Shown: positions 11,550-23,153 of the stretch, piece by piece
Layout of the letters: every line of letters starts with the position of its first letter
Numbering within the stretch: position 1 is the first letter of the stretch
Origin: Syncephalastrum monosporum B8922
Taxonomy: Eukaryota > Mucoromycota > Mucoromycetes > Mucorales > Syncephalastraceae
Assembly (NCBI GenBank): GCA_000697355.1
Contig: JNEN01000856.1
Coordinates: forward strand, 1 to 64,000
DNA: 64,000 nt
Direction of reading: 5' to 3'
Made by a program: the position numbers and the translations under genes
Notes under the pieces: generated by a model
Databases searched by the model: none
Seen by the model: only the letters and a program-made list of their open reading frames with translations
What the model was told of the DNA's origin: nothing

Positions 11550-11853
11550 GAAAGTAAAGAAAGGACAGCACACAATTGAACAGAGAAATCGGGTAGATCA
11601 GCTGAAGCATAAGCCCTTTTATCTGCCTTGATTCAAGTGTTACTTGGGAAACAGTAGAAGGAAAGGAAAGCTTTGGTTCCGATAGCCGATGGCCAATAGA
11701 AAAATTCGCGCATTTGTTCTTTTGTTCGTGAAACGCAGGTCCGACATTTTTGCACGGGCTTTTGTGTGAGACTAAACGTGGAGACATACTCGGACCCTTA
11801 TTCGTTAGCTTCTTTCTTTATTTACACTGAAACCATATAATAAAATAACAGGA
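11550..11853. other. Intergenic, ATPase upstream region
   Basis: It contains the RPC2 3' end and the ATPase promoter region. A CCAAT motif lies near 11693 on +. Nothing else is evident. Confidence 0.5.
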
Positions 11854-14800
11854 TTATAATGCGTCCTCGAGCATCATTCGAGGAGAAATATTCATGGCCA
11901 TCAATTCCTGGAACAGGAGCTTGGCTGCGTAAGGAATCTGCATGGTTCGCACCTGTTTGCTGCTCTTGCAGTATTGACACCATGTCGCGTAGCCGATTAA
12001 ACCGCACTCGTCGCACACATTGATTTCGAAGCTATCCGATGAAATCATCAAACGCTCCAAGAGAAGCATACTTGCGCCGTAACCGATCAAACAATCACGC
12101 TCCATTTCACCGAGACGAAGACCACCGTCGCGCGAACGACCTTCAGTAGGCTGTCGGGTGAGCGTTGCACGCGGACCACTAAATTAGATCGTAGGCGCAT
12201 GAGAATTTCCAACATAAAAAGGCTGCATTGTCATTTTTAACTTACCGTGCACGCGCGTGCATTTTATCCATGACCATGTGCTTCAGTTTCTGGTAGTAGA
12301 TCGGGCCAAAGAAGATATACGCCGAGAGCGGCTCGCCCGTAATACCTGATGTCAGGTAATCCTTGCCGGAGTAGTTGAAGCCGTGATCGATCAGGATTCG
12401 GCTCATATCCTCGACTTTACTACCACCAAAGGCAGTACCGTACTGCAGTTTACCAGCCATGACACCGGCTTTACCGGCCAATAACTCGATCATCTTGCCG
12501 ACCGTCATACGCGACGGGAAACCGTGAGGGTTCATGATAATGTCAGGCGAGATACCTTGATCCGAGAAGGGCATATCCTCTTGCTGGACAATGATACCAC
12601 ACACACCCTTTTGTCCGTGACGAGACGAGAACTTGTCACCCAACTCAGGTCGACGGGTTTGACGGATGTTAACCTTGATCAAGGTCTGGTCTGACTCTGT
12701 CGTTGTGAACAGCACCTTGTCCACATAGCCAGTTTGAGGTGCCTTGTAGCGCATCGGTGACGCACGATAGGCTACGGCTTGCGTCATACCTGCAATGCCC
12801 GTCTCAAGGCCAGTGCTTGTCGGCGTCTGCTTGTTGATGTAGATCGTGCCATCACCCAAAGGCTCACCCACACCAGCAATACCATCCTGCTCCAGCGCAG
12901 AGTACGAATCGTTCCACAGTTCCGAATCTTCCGCAGGAGGATCGGCGAGACGGTCGTGACTAGAGCAAAGCATGTTAGGTCATGCTATCGATGACTACAT
13001 TCATACTTACGTTCCGTTGGGGTAGCGTTTAATGAGAGTGCTGAATTTACGCATGGTTTGACAGCGTCCAAAACCGCGATCCAAACCAGACTTGTTCAGA
13101 ACTAAAGCATCTTCGATATCATAGCCGGAGTAACTCATGACGGCCACACTGGCATTCTGTCCAGCAGGAAGCTACAGGATGGGAAAGAGATAGAAAGAGT
13201 TAGTATATCACCGTACACTGGCATTATTTTGCGGTACCTTATCGTAGCCAATCAGCTCGATGGTCTTGGATTTCACCATGGGTTGCTGGGGGTAGACCAT
13301 TAGGTAGATCAGGGTCTCAATACGATTGAGCTGGTTGTAGCCAATAGCACCAATGGCCTGTTTACCCATAGCACATTGATAGGTGTTACGAGGCGACTGG
13401 TTATGATGGGGGTATGGAATAAGACCGGCGACGGCACCCAGGATCGTGAACGGCTCGATCTCAAGATGGGTGGTTTGCGGAATAATGTCACGTTCGTAGG
13501 TCGCAATGTTGGCATCACTCTCTTCGTTCACATCGAGATATTCCACGAGACCGCGCTTCAGAAAGTCGTCAAAAGACAACTTTTCGGCAATCAGATCGTC
13601 AATATGCTGCTGAGTCACACGCGGACGACCCCGTTCGACGATAATCAGAGGGCGACAAATACGACCACCGTCCGAGGAAAGGTTCACTGTGCGCTGATGG
13701 GTATTTACAAACACCGTGACAAACTCGGAAATGTGACCTGCACGACGCAGTCGCCGGAAATCGGAAATGAATTTTTGTGCACGCCGGGTAACACCCAGGA
13801 TAACACCGTTGAGCAGGACGATGTAAGTGTTGGGCTGGTACAGCTCGGCACCAGTAAGCATATTGACATCTAGACGAGCTCGGTCAGTTTTCGCATTATA
13901 AGATATCACTCTTTTTCCTTTTACCTTCACAGCCCAATGCGAAAGCAATCCTTCGGATGGGCTCTTCCTCATCATCGGTCGTAATATGCGTCATCAACGC
14001 CAAGTTCTTGACCAGACCACAAGCTTCACCTTCGGGCGTATCAGAGGGACACAACATACCCCACTGCGACGGCTGCAGCGCACGTGGACCGGACACCTTA
14101 CGTGTCTTTTCGAACTGAGACGAGATACGCGTCATCATACCCAAGGCGGAAATGTACGAAAGACGAGAAAGCACCTGTGTAATACCGGCACGGTCCATCT
14201 TGAAACGCTTCAACACCCAGTTACCCGTTGAAATAGCGCGTACGAAGCCGCTCGTGATATGATCACCGTGAAGCACGAGCTGGTTGAAAATATCAAACTC
14301 CTGGGTGCGATTGGGTTTCTTGAGCACTTTATCCACATTCATCTTCAAGTCCGAATTGAACTTTTTGAACAAATCTTCGAAAAGCAGCGACAACAATTGA
14401 CCAGCCCTATGAATATGCATAAGCACCATACCATTTTCTTGTTCTTGATCATTCTGACTTACAATTCAAGACGCTTGTTACCGACATAATCACGATCATC
14501 GACCTGGACTTCGTCGTTCATGGCAACGAGGACACGACGCACCATGACGGCGGCATAGACACTTTTCTCGCGGAAATTGAGGTTTTCGACTGGAATATGG
14601 GCAAGCACGACGGTAGCAAGCACTTCAAGTGCTTCTTCTGCCAAGGTGCGTCGTACGGTGGCCGCCTTGCGCGTCACCTTGACCTTGGCGCCAATGTATT
14701 CGAGCGCTTGAAGTTGTGTGAAGATACGCAGCTTGGATGCTTCTTCCACGTTGATGGCAAAGGCGTCATGAAGATCGTGGTCGTTACCGCACACTAACTG

Positions 14801-15856
14801 GGCAATCTCGCGGTCGGATTGAATACCCATGGCCTTCAAGAAAATAACGACGGGAATATCATCGGCAATGGAGTTGTGTTTCAGATAGATCTTGTCCTTT
14901 TTGACGAAAATAGCTGTCTTGGACTTGCGCTCGTGGGTGGAACTAGGGAAAGTGTAAGTACACTTTATCTGTATATCGCAATCGCATAACATGTAGGATA
15001 TGTTTACCTCTGAACGTTAGCGACAACATTGCCGGACTTGTCGACTTCGACAATGATACGATTCTTGGACAACTGTTCCTGGACCAAAATGACCTTCTCA
15101 GTACCCTTGACGATGAAGTAGCCACCAGGGTCCAAAGGACACTCCCGCATGCGTGCCAGTTCAGCCTCGTTTCTGTTTCGCAGCACGCAGTGCGATGATC
15201 GAAGCATGATGGGCAGACGGCCGATGTTGACGAGCTTGCGACGCACAATCTGCTTGCCACGCGTGTATTCGACGTCCACAAAGATATTGGCTGAATAGGT
15301 CAAGTCACGCAGACGGCATTCGTGGGGTGTGTAACTGCGGTTCGATACGTCTGCGTCCATACGTTCGGGCATGCCCACTCGGATGTTCGTGTATCTAAAC
15401 ATACATGATAAGTCGACGACCTTTTGACATCGATTTTGAAACTCACTTGAGGTAGAAGGTGGGATCGACATCAGAAGTGACCTTTTCATTCGCCTTGACA
15501 ATTTTACGCAGATCGACATTGATAAAGTAGTTGAATGAATCAATATGCTGCTTGACAAGACCTTTGACTTTGAGGAAGGCAGGCAAGAGTTTCCATTTTT
15601 CCTACTTGATGTGAGATCGCGCTTTTCCACGTCATAGTCCTTGTTATATGAGAATTACCTTTATTTCTTTGACAGGAGCAGCAATGTGCTGGCCCTTGTA
15701 ATATTCCTGCGCCAAAGGCTCGAACCCTTCTTTTGCGTGTTGGTGATTATGGTGGTCGTCGTCTATCTCCATGGTGTCGTCCTGGTCCTCGAAAGAGACC
15801 TTTTTCTTCCCAACGAGCTCCTCTCGTCTTGCGCGCTTGGCTGCTTCACTGGGCAT
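11854..15856 (-). CDS. RPC2: RNA polymerase III second-largest subunit RPC2
   Basis: This catalytic-core subunit (yeast Ret1/Rpc128, human POLR3B) pairs with RPC1 to make tRNA, 5S and other small RNAs in the nucleus. Nine exons: 15659-15856, 15447-15601, 15008-15394, 14463-14942, 13925-14406, 13238-13869, 13011-13171, 12246-12959 and 11854-12178, giving 1177 aa (yeast about 1150). The beta-like blocks are in order: the lobe with [12 protein letters not shown] (about 180), the fork with [18 protein letters not shown], the protrusion and hybrid-binding part with [20 protein letters not shown], then [13 protein letters not shown] and [19 protein letters not shown]-terminal zinc ribbon [16 protein letters not shown] follows. 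The stretches [10 protein letters not shown] and NMLTGAE are RPC2-like rather than RPB2- or RPA2-like. The first 50 residues are basic then His/Asp-rich. The ATG is the first in frame. Confidence 0.95.
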
Positions 15857-16311
15857 GACTCTTTGAAGGGTGAATCGCGAAGCGATCTGTGGTACAGGGC
15901 CTGAGCAGTCTCGAAAAAGCGAAGCTGGATGCCTAAATTTCCCTCAAAGCCACCCATTCAGCATTACCCAATCATATTCATGCAAGCCACGCACTGCTTG
16001 TAGCAAACCACGCAGTGAGTTATACTAGCAGACTGACGATAGTAATATACATAGATTGTAAAGGCACATGGTATGCAACAAATTATCACACCATATTGGT
16101 AACCGAGAAATATATCAGATATCAAACTCCCATATAATCAGCAGTTGGTATATAAAAATGTAGGTCGTGTCGACACAGTCGAGACAGTTGCAAATAGCAA
16201 GTAGTACTCATTAATTGGCACAACAAAACAATGTATTTGCAGAAGACTTTATGCAAGATGTGTAATGGAGCAAAATGAGTCGTTTTCTTTCGATATCTAC
16301 AGTATTTGTCA
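15857..16311. other. Intergenic, RPC2 upstream region
   Basis: AT-rich sequence with no supported gene. It ends at a TA (16312-16313) that flanks the right transposon copy. Confidence 0.5.
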
Positions 16312-16313
16312 TA

Positions 16314-16844
16314 ACTAGCCTACGAAATTTCGTTCCGAAATCAGTTCTCGTGGACTATCCTTCATTTTTAATATACATACCGGCGTGGGGTCGTTGATGC
16401 GCGCTCACGGCGCGCGGCCGCCGCCTCACCTGAGCTGAATACACGTTTGAGTCACAGTGGCGCATTACCCAGGTGCAAAACACTTACCGGTGGGCGGGGA
16501 GCAGACATTTGGCGCGATGGCGATGTCTATGAAGTTGTTTTCAACGGTGGCCACCATCGCCGGCTAGTGGGTCGCAAGCGGGAAAGAAGAAAGGCAGAGG
16601 AGGCGGAGAGGAAGAGACGCAAAGGGGACGCGAGAAAGGAGCGGAACTGAAACGAGTGTTAATGTCTCATATTCAATGCATAGACACGAATCTGTTTCAC
16701 TTACGGGCAGAGGAAAAAGCGGAAAAAAAACCTCTGATGGGAGGGCAGCAAGCGGAAAGAAGGTGGAAGAGGCACGAACGGAGGAGAAGACAGGAGGAGA
16801 GGCGAGCAAGAAGACGGCAAGCTAAGTATACATTCAGAAGGAGG
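16314..16844. mobile_element. Transposon copy (right member of inverted pair)
   Basis: It begins after a TA with the 40-bp end ACTAGCCTACG and is the inverse of 530-1, almost base for base. It extends at least to 16844, where the left copy runs out of the window, so the true inner limit is unknown. No matching second terminal repeat was found before 18282. On the + strand it holds a 67-codon frame (16447-16650) that is equally present in the left copy; codon content is Arg/Lys/Glu-rich and it has no recognised domain, so I do not call it a gene. Confidence 0.75.
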
Positions 16845-18282
16845 TTAATGATGTTCAAGACTGTGTGCTATTGACGCGAGAACTTACTATCATGCACACC
16901 GGTGCAGTAGGGCGCGGGCAACCGGTGGCAGAGGGACTTTGAGGGAATGCAGTGGTCTATGTTGCACTTCTTATTAGTTTATACTTGTAACTATAATCCT
17001 TTCGTATATACTTGCCAGCGTAAGACTTGACCAGGGTAAAGAAGAAGAAGAAGAAAAGTAGACGTGAGAGAAAACAAAAGACCTTTTATGAGAAAGAGCG
17101 CGTGTCAATCAATATTCATGCAAGAACGCGGGCCGGCTGTGCCAATGGGAAAGGAGAAGTAAAAGATAAGGACCTGACAGGGATTGACGTCGAGCTTTTT
17201 TCCAAGTTTCATAGGTTCCATTGGCTAACCAAGCTATCACGCAATCCACGTTTTACCAATGGAAAAAAGAGCGTAAAGATAAGGACGCTGACAGGTGTTG
17301 ACGTCAGGTATCTTTCGCGTTTCAGAGGATTCATTGGCCTACTTTACCATCACGCGGTTCACATTTACTGAAGGACACGGGTGAAAAGACCTTGATGAAG
17401 ATTGACGTCAGGTACCGTTGACGTCTCAAAGTTGTCTACTTTGGCAGACGCCCTGCCCGGGAATTGAACCGGGGTCTTTTGTGTCTTGCTTATGTAATTA
17501 TGGATGTACGGAATATTAAGATTATTATATATAGATATACATTTGCAACCAAGCATATATGCACTGTCAGCAATAGCGACACTTTCTCATCTAGAAGTAG
17601 TTACATGCGTGTATCCACCCAAAGCATAAATGGCCTCTACAACCTTTAGTACTTTTTGATCTTTTACATACTTGTATTTTTTTATATTCATATGCTTTAT
17701 ATTGTTATGTATCGCATGTAATAGAAGATCCACTATCTATACTTATTTCTTTCTCAAGGAGGAGACAGAACCATCATGTTACAAGGGACGTTGACAAACT
17801 TGGTAGTAGCTGCGGACAAATCCAAAGCAGCAATTGCAGCATTGCAGCTGGTCGTCGCATTCATACATACGCATTATATAACAGTGCATACACCAATGTA
17901 GAGCTGAAACATGAGTCTCATAACATGGTCAATTCATCCTGCGCGAAAGATTTCACGGCCTGGGCTACTAGCCAACGACCCTCACAGGTACTGATAATAC
18001 GAAAATGCACTCAATGCTATTTTTTCTGTCATTAATAGGCTTATAGGATAATACAATGAGCAGAGCCCATCGAACGCCCCATGTATTATGGCGGCCAACT
18101 TGATCAATATTTTCTAGGTATGCATAGTCGAGTCAATACTCACTTTTTATTGGCTGGCCGAACAAATCTTGTGGAAAAGTCCGTACGCATGAACGATTTG
18201 GGGAAATCACACAGAATCGTCAGAGAATACGTCTATAAGACTACTACAAACATATCTAATGCCCACTGAATCATGAGTCGCA
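16845..18282. other. Gene-poor repeat-bearing region
   Basis: No supported gene. It contains a segment (16973-17080) similar to 7701-7800, a 114-bp tandem repeat (17142-17426), and a tRNA-like 3' fragment on the minus strand (about 17445-17500). From 17500 on it is plain AT-rich DNA. Confidence 0.6.
17142..17426. repeat. Tandem repeat, about 114-bp unit, 2.5 copies
   Basis: Unit 1 (17142-17255) and unit 2 (17256-17368) share CCAATGG-A-rich, GATAAGGAC, CTGACAGG, TTGACGTC, CATTGGC and ATCACGC blocks at the same spacing. A partial third unit (17369-17426) repeats GATTGACGTCAGGTA and then CGTTGACGTC. Identity between units is moderate, by eye near 70 percent. Confidence 0.7.
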
Positions 18283-19048
18283 TTAGAGCCCTAGACCATT
18301 TGCCACAGATCCAATAGTCCCAGAGGCAGCGTCGCCAGTATCGCCCACGACATCCGCCCCAAGACCACTGGCCTCGTCCACGACGTCTTCAACAGCAGCC
18401 ACAGGGGATACGCCTGTGTTGCCACCTACAGCAGCTACAACAGGATTTACAATTTCGGATCCGGCATCGGCCAGGCCATTCCGCTTGCTTACAAAACGGA
18501 TATAGTCTTTCTTGACATCAATTTTCTTGTCCTTCTCCTGTTGGAGCTGATCCTGGTATGGCTGCTGCAGACCGTCTCCCAGGTGGTATAGGTCACGTTG
18601 GATAGGGGCATATAAGGCACGCGTCTTGAGGGTACGGATGTGCTCAGAATCCTTCTCTTTCTGCTCCCTGTCCAGTTCGTCGACGTTGACAGGCAACTTC
18701 TTTTTAAAATCGTGCTTGACAACAGTTACTCCATCTTGAGCTTGGTCGCAATTGACGTTCGAAGCCAGGTTGCATGTGTCTGAGATGCTGTTATACTGTC
18801 TGCCAGGCGGGCAGTTCTTGATAATCACGTCCCCCATGAAGGTACATTCATAATAGGAGTTGCAAGAACCAGGCATGGCAAAAGTAACACCGGCACTCGC
18901 GCCACGTCGGGGTGAACAAGGAATAGAAGGGTATGCGAACTTGTCGCTGCCATCTGTAGTCTGTAGCGGGCGCCGCGAAACTGACGAAGCAAAGAGGACT
19001 TATCAGCGAAGCGGTAATTATGGCCGCTACAATAGAGCACAATAGCAT
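18283..19048 (-). CDS. Secreted protein with CBM14 (peritrophin-A) chitin-binding domain
   Basis: A probable secreted or wall-associated chitin-binding protein. The last exon (18283-about 18953) encodes a six-cysteine peritrophin-type domain with CNSYYEC and NCPPGRQYN, followed by CNLASNVNC. After it come a charged linker with a Gln-rich KDYIRF region and a Val/Ala/Gly-rich acidic tail. The start at 19048 gives a hydrophobic leader MLLCSIVAAIITASLI, in another frame. A 46-nt intron at 18954-18999 (donor GTCCTC, acceptor ACTACAG) joins the two and gives 239 aa. The donor is weak, so either this splice or a real frameshift is present. A TATA-like box lies 38 bp before the ATG. No catalytic domain is seen. 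Confidence 0.6.
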
Positions 19049-19085
19049 TGCAAAAACTGGAGCAAAAATACTGGCCTCGACTACA

Positions 19086-19093
19086 TATTTATA
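19086..19093 (-). promoter_or_regulatory. TATA-like box of CBM14 gene
   Basis: TATAAATA on the minus strand lies 38 bp upstream of the ATG at 19048, which supports that ATG as the real start. Confidence 0.45.
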
Positions 19094-19230
19094 AGTTGTA
19101 GCTCACATTGTTGCCAATACGTCAGACCCTGGTGAACTCTGTTCTCAATGACAACATTTTTCGGGCCAGTCCTTTGTCCATGTCTGCAACCTGCTTATGT
19201 TTGTAATGCACAGTGCTGAGAAAGATTTAG

Positions 19231-19512
19231 ATGGCACTATGCGCTATGAGAAATACTCTTGCGTGGGCATCATCACTTCAATTCTCTGAGACTGGCAGTG
19301 ACCACATTAGCTTTACTGACAGCAGTAGTAACTGCTTGTTTATAGAAGACCGGTGCCTGCATCTTATAGGGATGTCGCACTCAGAAACCACCATAGGTCG
19401 TCGTGTCTATGGTTCTATCAGCTTGCACATTGATACTATAGTACTACCTATTGATGACTCAGACCAGTGCATGCAGATCTACATTCTCCGCACTGCGCCT
19501 CAGCAGGAATGA
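19231..19512 (+). CDS. Hypothetical 93-codon frame, weakly PAS-like
   Basis: An ATG-initiated frame of 93 codons with balanced composition. The run CLHLIGMSHSETTIGRRVY recalls the Fx-hxGY-EElhG core of PAS domains, followed by an Asp-rich turn and CMQIYILR. There is no intron, no neighbour in frame and no second PAS. It could be a relic of a larger gene or a chance frame. I would not rely on it. Confidence 0.2.
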   Translation: MALCAMRNTLAWASSLQFSETGSDHISFTDSSSNCLFIEDRCLHLIGMSHSETTIGRRVYGSISLHIDTIVLPIDDSDQCMQIYILRTAPQQE

Positions 19513-20292
19513 GCGTTTTAACTCTTTTATGTGTGGCAAGATAGCTCCCGGTGAATAGTGGCATATATATAATAGACGACTCAGACAGTCGACTCAAATG
19601 CTAGGTTTTCCTTGCTTTTAAAAATTACCGCATTTCTTTACTTACCCCCCCAGTCAATTTTTACAATTCAGGACCGGTCGGGCCGCGGGCGTTTTCCGTG
19701 AAGTAGGCAGGAGCGGGGTTTGTGGTCGATCCCTTTCCACCCCACCGGTAAACGCATTCTGCCCCATCCGTTCATTCAGGATACGTGTATACATGATACA
19801 TCTCGACTTTAAAGTTCCACTTTGTTATTGCAGGCGCGTCATTAGACCTCTTGCTTCAGATACAAGGTGTATCTCGGACCACGAAAGCGCACTTTCGGCT
19901 TATTGATTGACCGAGTTTTCAAGTACCGGCATGGGTCAAGGGAAAACAGTTTCTCCAGAAATAGAAACTCAATTTGATATATGGCATATTCATAGAGCGA
20001 ACAAAAACCAAACAGGAAGATACTTGGGTTGTGCAATGTGTTGTCAATACGATGGCGTGACAATAGATCTTTATAGTAAGGATCATACTTGACAGCCGAA
20101 TGTGGCTAGTGGGTGCAATTTTTGATTGATGATGGATTAAGCTGTGGTCGTCAAGGCACGGCCAGTCAAAGGTGCTTATTTCTTGTGCAACCCCGAGCAT
20201 CCCCGCAACACATTATCGTCTTCTGTGTCTTTTTTCTTTTTTCCTCCCTGTCCATTCTCCTTCTCTCTTCTTCTTTTTATTTATCTCATCCT

Positions 20293-22437
20293 ATGACGCA
20301 GTGGACGGGTTTCTACAAGGACAAGCAAGCACAAAAGAACGGGAAGGTGAACGGGTCACCTTCCGCGAGCCGATCCGCGTCGCCATCGCTACGCAGCATA
20401 TCCAAACTCGGCTCGTCATTTGCGAATTTGTCAACTTCGACGGTGGGTAGCAACAAAAGCGATGCCGACGCCGATCTGGTCAACGACATTCTCGAGGTGC
20501 GTAAAGCGCTTGACTTCTTTCTCGACTCGCGCATCAGTGAAGCCGAGGCGATCTTGGCCCCGAAACGCACGCAGTCCATGTATTACTCGCTCGGCTACGG
20601 CTTTATTCTTTTTCTCAAATGCGTCATGACCTTTGAGAACGCGGATATTGAACGCACCATGGAGGCCCTCAAACATACAATCCACCTCGCCAACAGCCAG
20701 CGGAAACGCGACGGTGGCTGGTTAGACAACATTACGACGTGGGTCAAGGGTAATAATGTGGCCAGTCTCAAGAGCATGACACGCATTCATCGCCATGCAG
20801 TGAGTATTTTTTCATGTTGGAATTAGGCATTTTTGGTCTTGTTGCTCACGACTATCTACCTCAGGAACTCGTGTATGCAGAAGCGTACTTACTCAAGGCG
20901 CTTTTATCGATTGTTCACGACGAGAGCTTCGTTGCATTCCTGCGCGAAGGACTGAACATTCGGGCGAGCTACAACACCTATCGCAACCTGGAGCGATACA
21001 TTGAATTTGTCCGCGAAGAGGCTGCTGCGGGTCACGATATCTCGATTTATCAGCTGGATGACCATTTCACCTCGGGTGTCGGACTCGGCATTGGCTGCTT
21101 CAACATCATTCTGTCACTGCTGCCCTCCACCGTGGTGAAAGTGGCCGAATTCATGGGCTTCACGAGTGATCGCGAGCACGGCCTGCAGGTTTTGGAGGCT
21201 GTTGGCCGATGGAACCGGAAGGATGCAGGTATTCCGCCCCTGCAAGAGCCTGATGAGGGCTTGCGTCGTCAGCTGTGTGACATGGTCACCATCATGTATC
21301 ATGTTGTCCTTTCCAAGATGGTACCTCTTTCGGATATCGATCAGCCGTTTGCCGAGCGAGCGCTCGATTACAATCTCAAGCTCTACCCGAACGGTGTCTT
21401 CTTCCTCTACTTCTCCGGCCGTCTTCTTGTCAGTCAAGGCAAGCTCGAGGAAGCCAAGGAACAATACAAAAAGGCCATTCATACCCAAGAAGACTGGAAA
21501 CAGCTGCAGCATATCTGCTACTGGGAGGTAAGGCATCTCAGGTGTATACTTGATTCAGCGTTTGACTCATGGGTGTGCTAGCTCGGCGTGATTGCTATCT
21601 TGCAACATGACTGGAAAGAATCTTACAGAATCTACAACAAACTGAGCAAGGAGAGCAACTGGTCCAAGGCGGTTTATACCTATCTTAAAGCGCTGTCGCT
21701 GTACATGGATCCTGACATTGCCAAGGATGAAAAAGAGACTGTGGATGAGCTCATGAAGAAGGTGAACGGGTCAAAGCAGAAGATTGCTGGCAAATCAATT
21801 CCGATGGAGGTAAGCCGACAAACAGAGGAGCCTGATTAGCTGGGGGAGACTCATTCTGGTTTATCAGAAATTCGTGTCGAGAAAAGCGCGCAAGTTTGTT
21901 GCCCAAAAGGACTATCTGCTCCTGCCCGACCTGGAGATCATGAATGCTTTCACGGCTTTTGACTTTATGCCGAAGGAATTACTTCGTAAGAATCTGGAGC
22001 GAGTGGACAAGGCGATTGCGGACCTGAACGAAGACAAGGAGGAGACGCACAACCACTACGACGACCTCTGCCTCGCACACTACCTGCGAGCCCAGATCGT
22101 CCGGCTTCTGTTGCAATTGGGCGAGCAAGAGGGTGCACTCCGTGAGGCGCACGAGAAGTCCCTCGAGATCGTTTTTGAGAATGCATCCAAGGTTGAACTG
22201 GACCATTACATCTACTACTTTGCGCGGTACGAGAAGGCACGGATGCTGCTCAACGATGACAAATACAGCGAAGCCGAAACCGAGATCCAGGTGATCCTGC
22301 GGGCGGCAGAGAAGGGGCATTACAGCGTTGGCGCAGGCCCGCACGCAAAGAACAAATACAGCCTGGAGAACGCACTGGTGTTCAAATGCCATAATTGCAA
22401 GGCTCAGATCGACGAGACGAAAAAGAAAGAACCGTAG
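20293..22437 (+). CDS. Iml2/TTC39-family TPR protein
   Basis: A member of the Iml2/TPR_39 family; yeast Iml2 is linked to mitochondria or lipid droplets and inclusion-body clearance. Exons are 20293-20799, 20865-21527, 21582-21809 and 21868-22437, all phase 0, giving 655 aa. The first 60 residues are Ser-rich and low complexity. Then comes DILEVRKALDFFLDSRISEA with the family's paired-helix arrays. The signature LGIGCFNIILSLLP followed by FMGFTSDREHGLQ is at about 255-285. Further helices with TPR spacing (FFLYFSGRLL, YWELGVIAILQHDW) lead to a C-terminal array ending near a CHNC pair and a Lys-rich tail. The ATG is the first in-frame Met after a pyrimidine tract. The biochemical role is not known from sequence. 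Confidence 0.85.
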
Positions 22438-23153
22438 CAGGCTTCCTAATCTGCATATAGAGATCATATCGTTACACAACTATAATCCCCACAGACATTA
22501 CACACACATACGGACATCCACATCCACTACCACTACCACTATCATGATTATCTTTCTTCTCTTTTGTACATTTACCCATACTCCCTTTTCTAATTTTAAC
22601 ACGGCGAAATTCATTGAACCTCTTGGGCGCACCAAATTACTGCCGTATTTTATTTCAGGCTCTATCGGCCATCCGCACCCACATGCAAAAGGCCCTTTTT
22701 TATAGATGTGTAGTTCCAGTGTCAACCTATAACAGAAATCTAACGTGAGCATGGATGGGCTCATTAACTCTATGTACTGTACGGTATACTGTATATGCAC
22801 CCTCCAATACGAGCGGATGAGCCAGGCTGAAAATAACCTCGGTTACACAGTAAACGCGGCGATCCAAAGAGACACTCAAAACCCTGGGTTGATATGAAGA
22901 AGGTGACACGAGAGAAGTAAGGACAGCGTAACCAATAACCAATGTCAGTCTGCTGTGGGCGTCCAGACCCGTCTCCCCTTCACAAAAGAAGAGACAGGGC
23001 GAATTGTACGCCCCTGATTCACCCAAATCTCCTTTCCCTCCTCCCTTTTTCTCTTCTTCTATTGTTTACTACTATTCTTGCTCTTATTACTTCTGCCCTT
23101 TCCCTGAGCCTTCCTTGTCTCTTCTGTTCAGTACTATAATCCACATCCTCACC
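22438..23153. other. Intergenic region
   Basis: It holds the 3' end of the Iml2-like gene and the upstream region of the next + gene, with CA/CCA-rich low-complexity DNA around 22497-22545 and a long pyrimidine tract at about 23025-23140 before the ATG. Confidence 0.5.

Larger units (their letters stand above)
19049..20292. other. Divergent intergenic region
   Basis: It separates the CBM14 gene (-) from the Iml2-like gene (+). Apart from the weak frame at 19231-19512 nothing gene-like is seen. A pyrimidine-rich stretch precedes the ATG at 20293. Confidence 0.5.
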
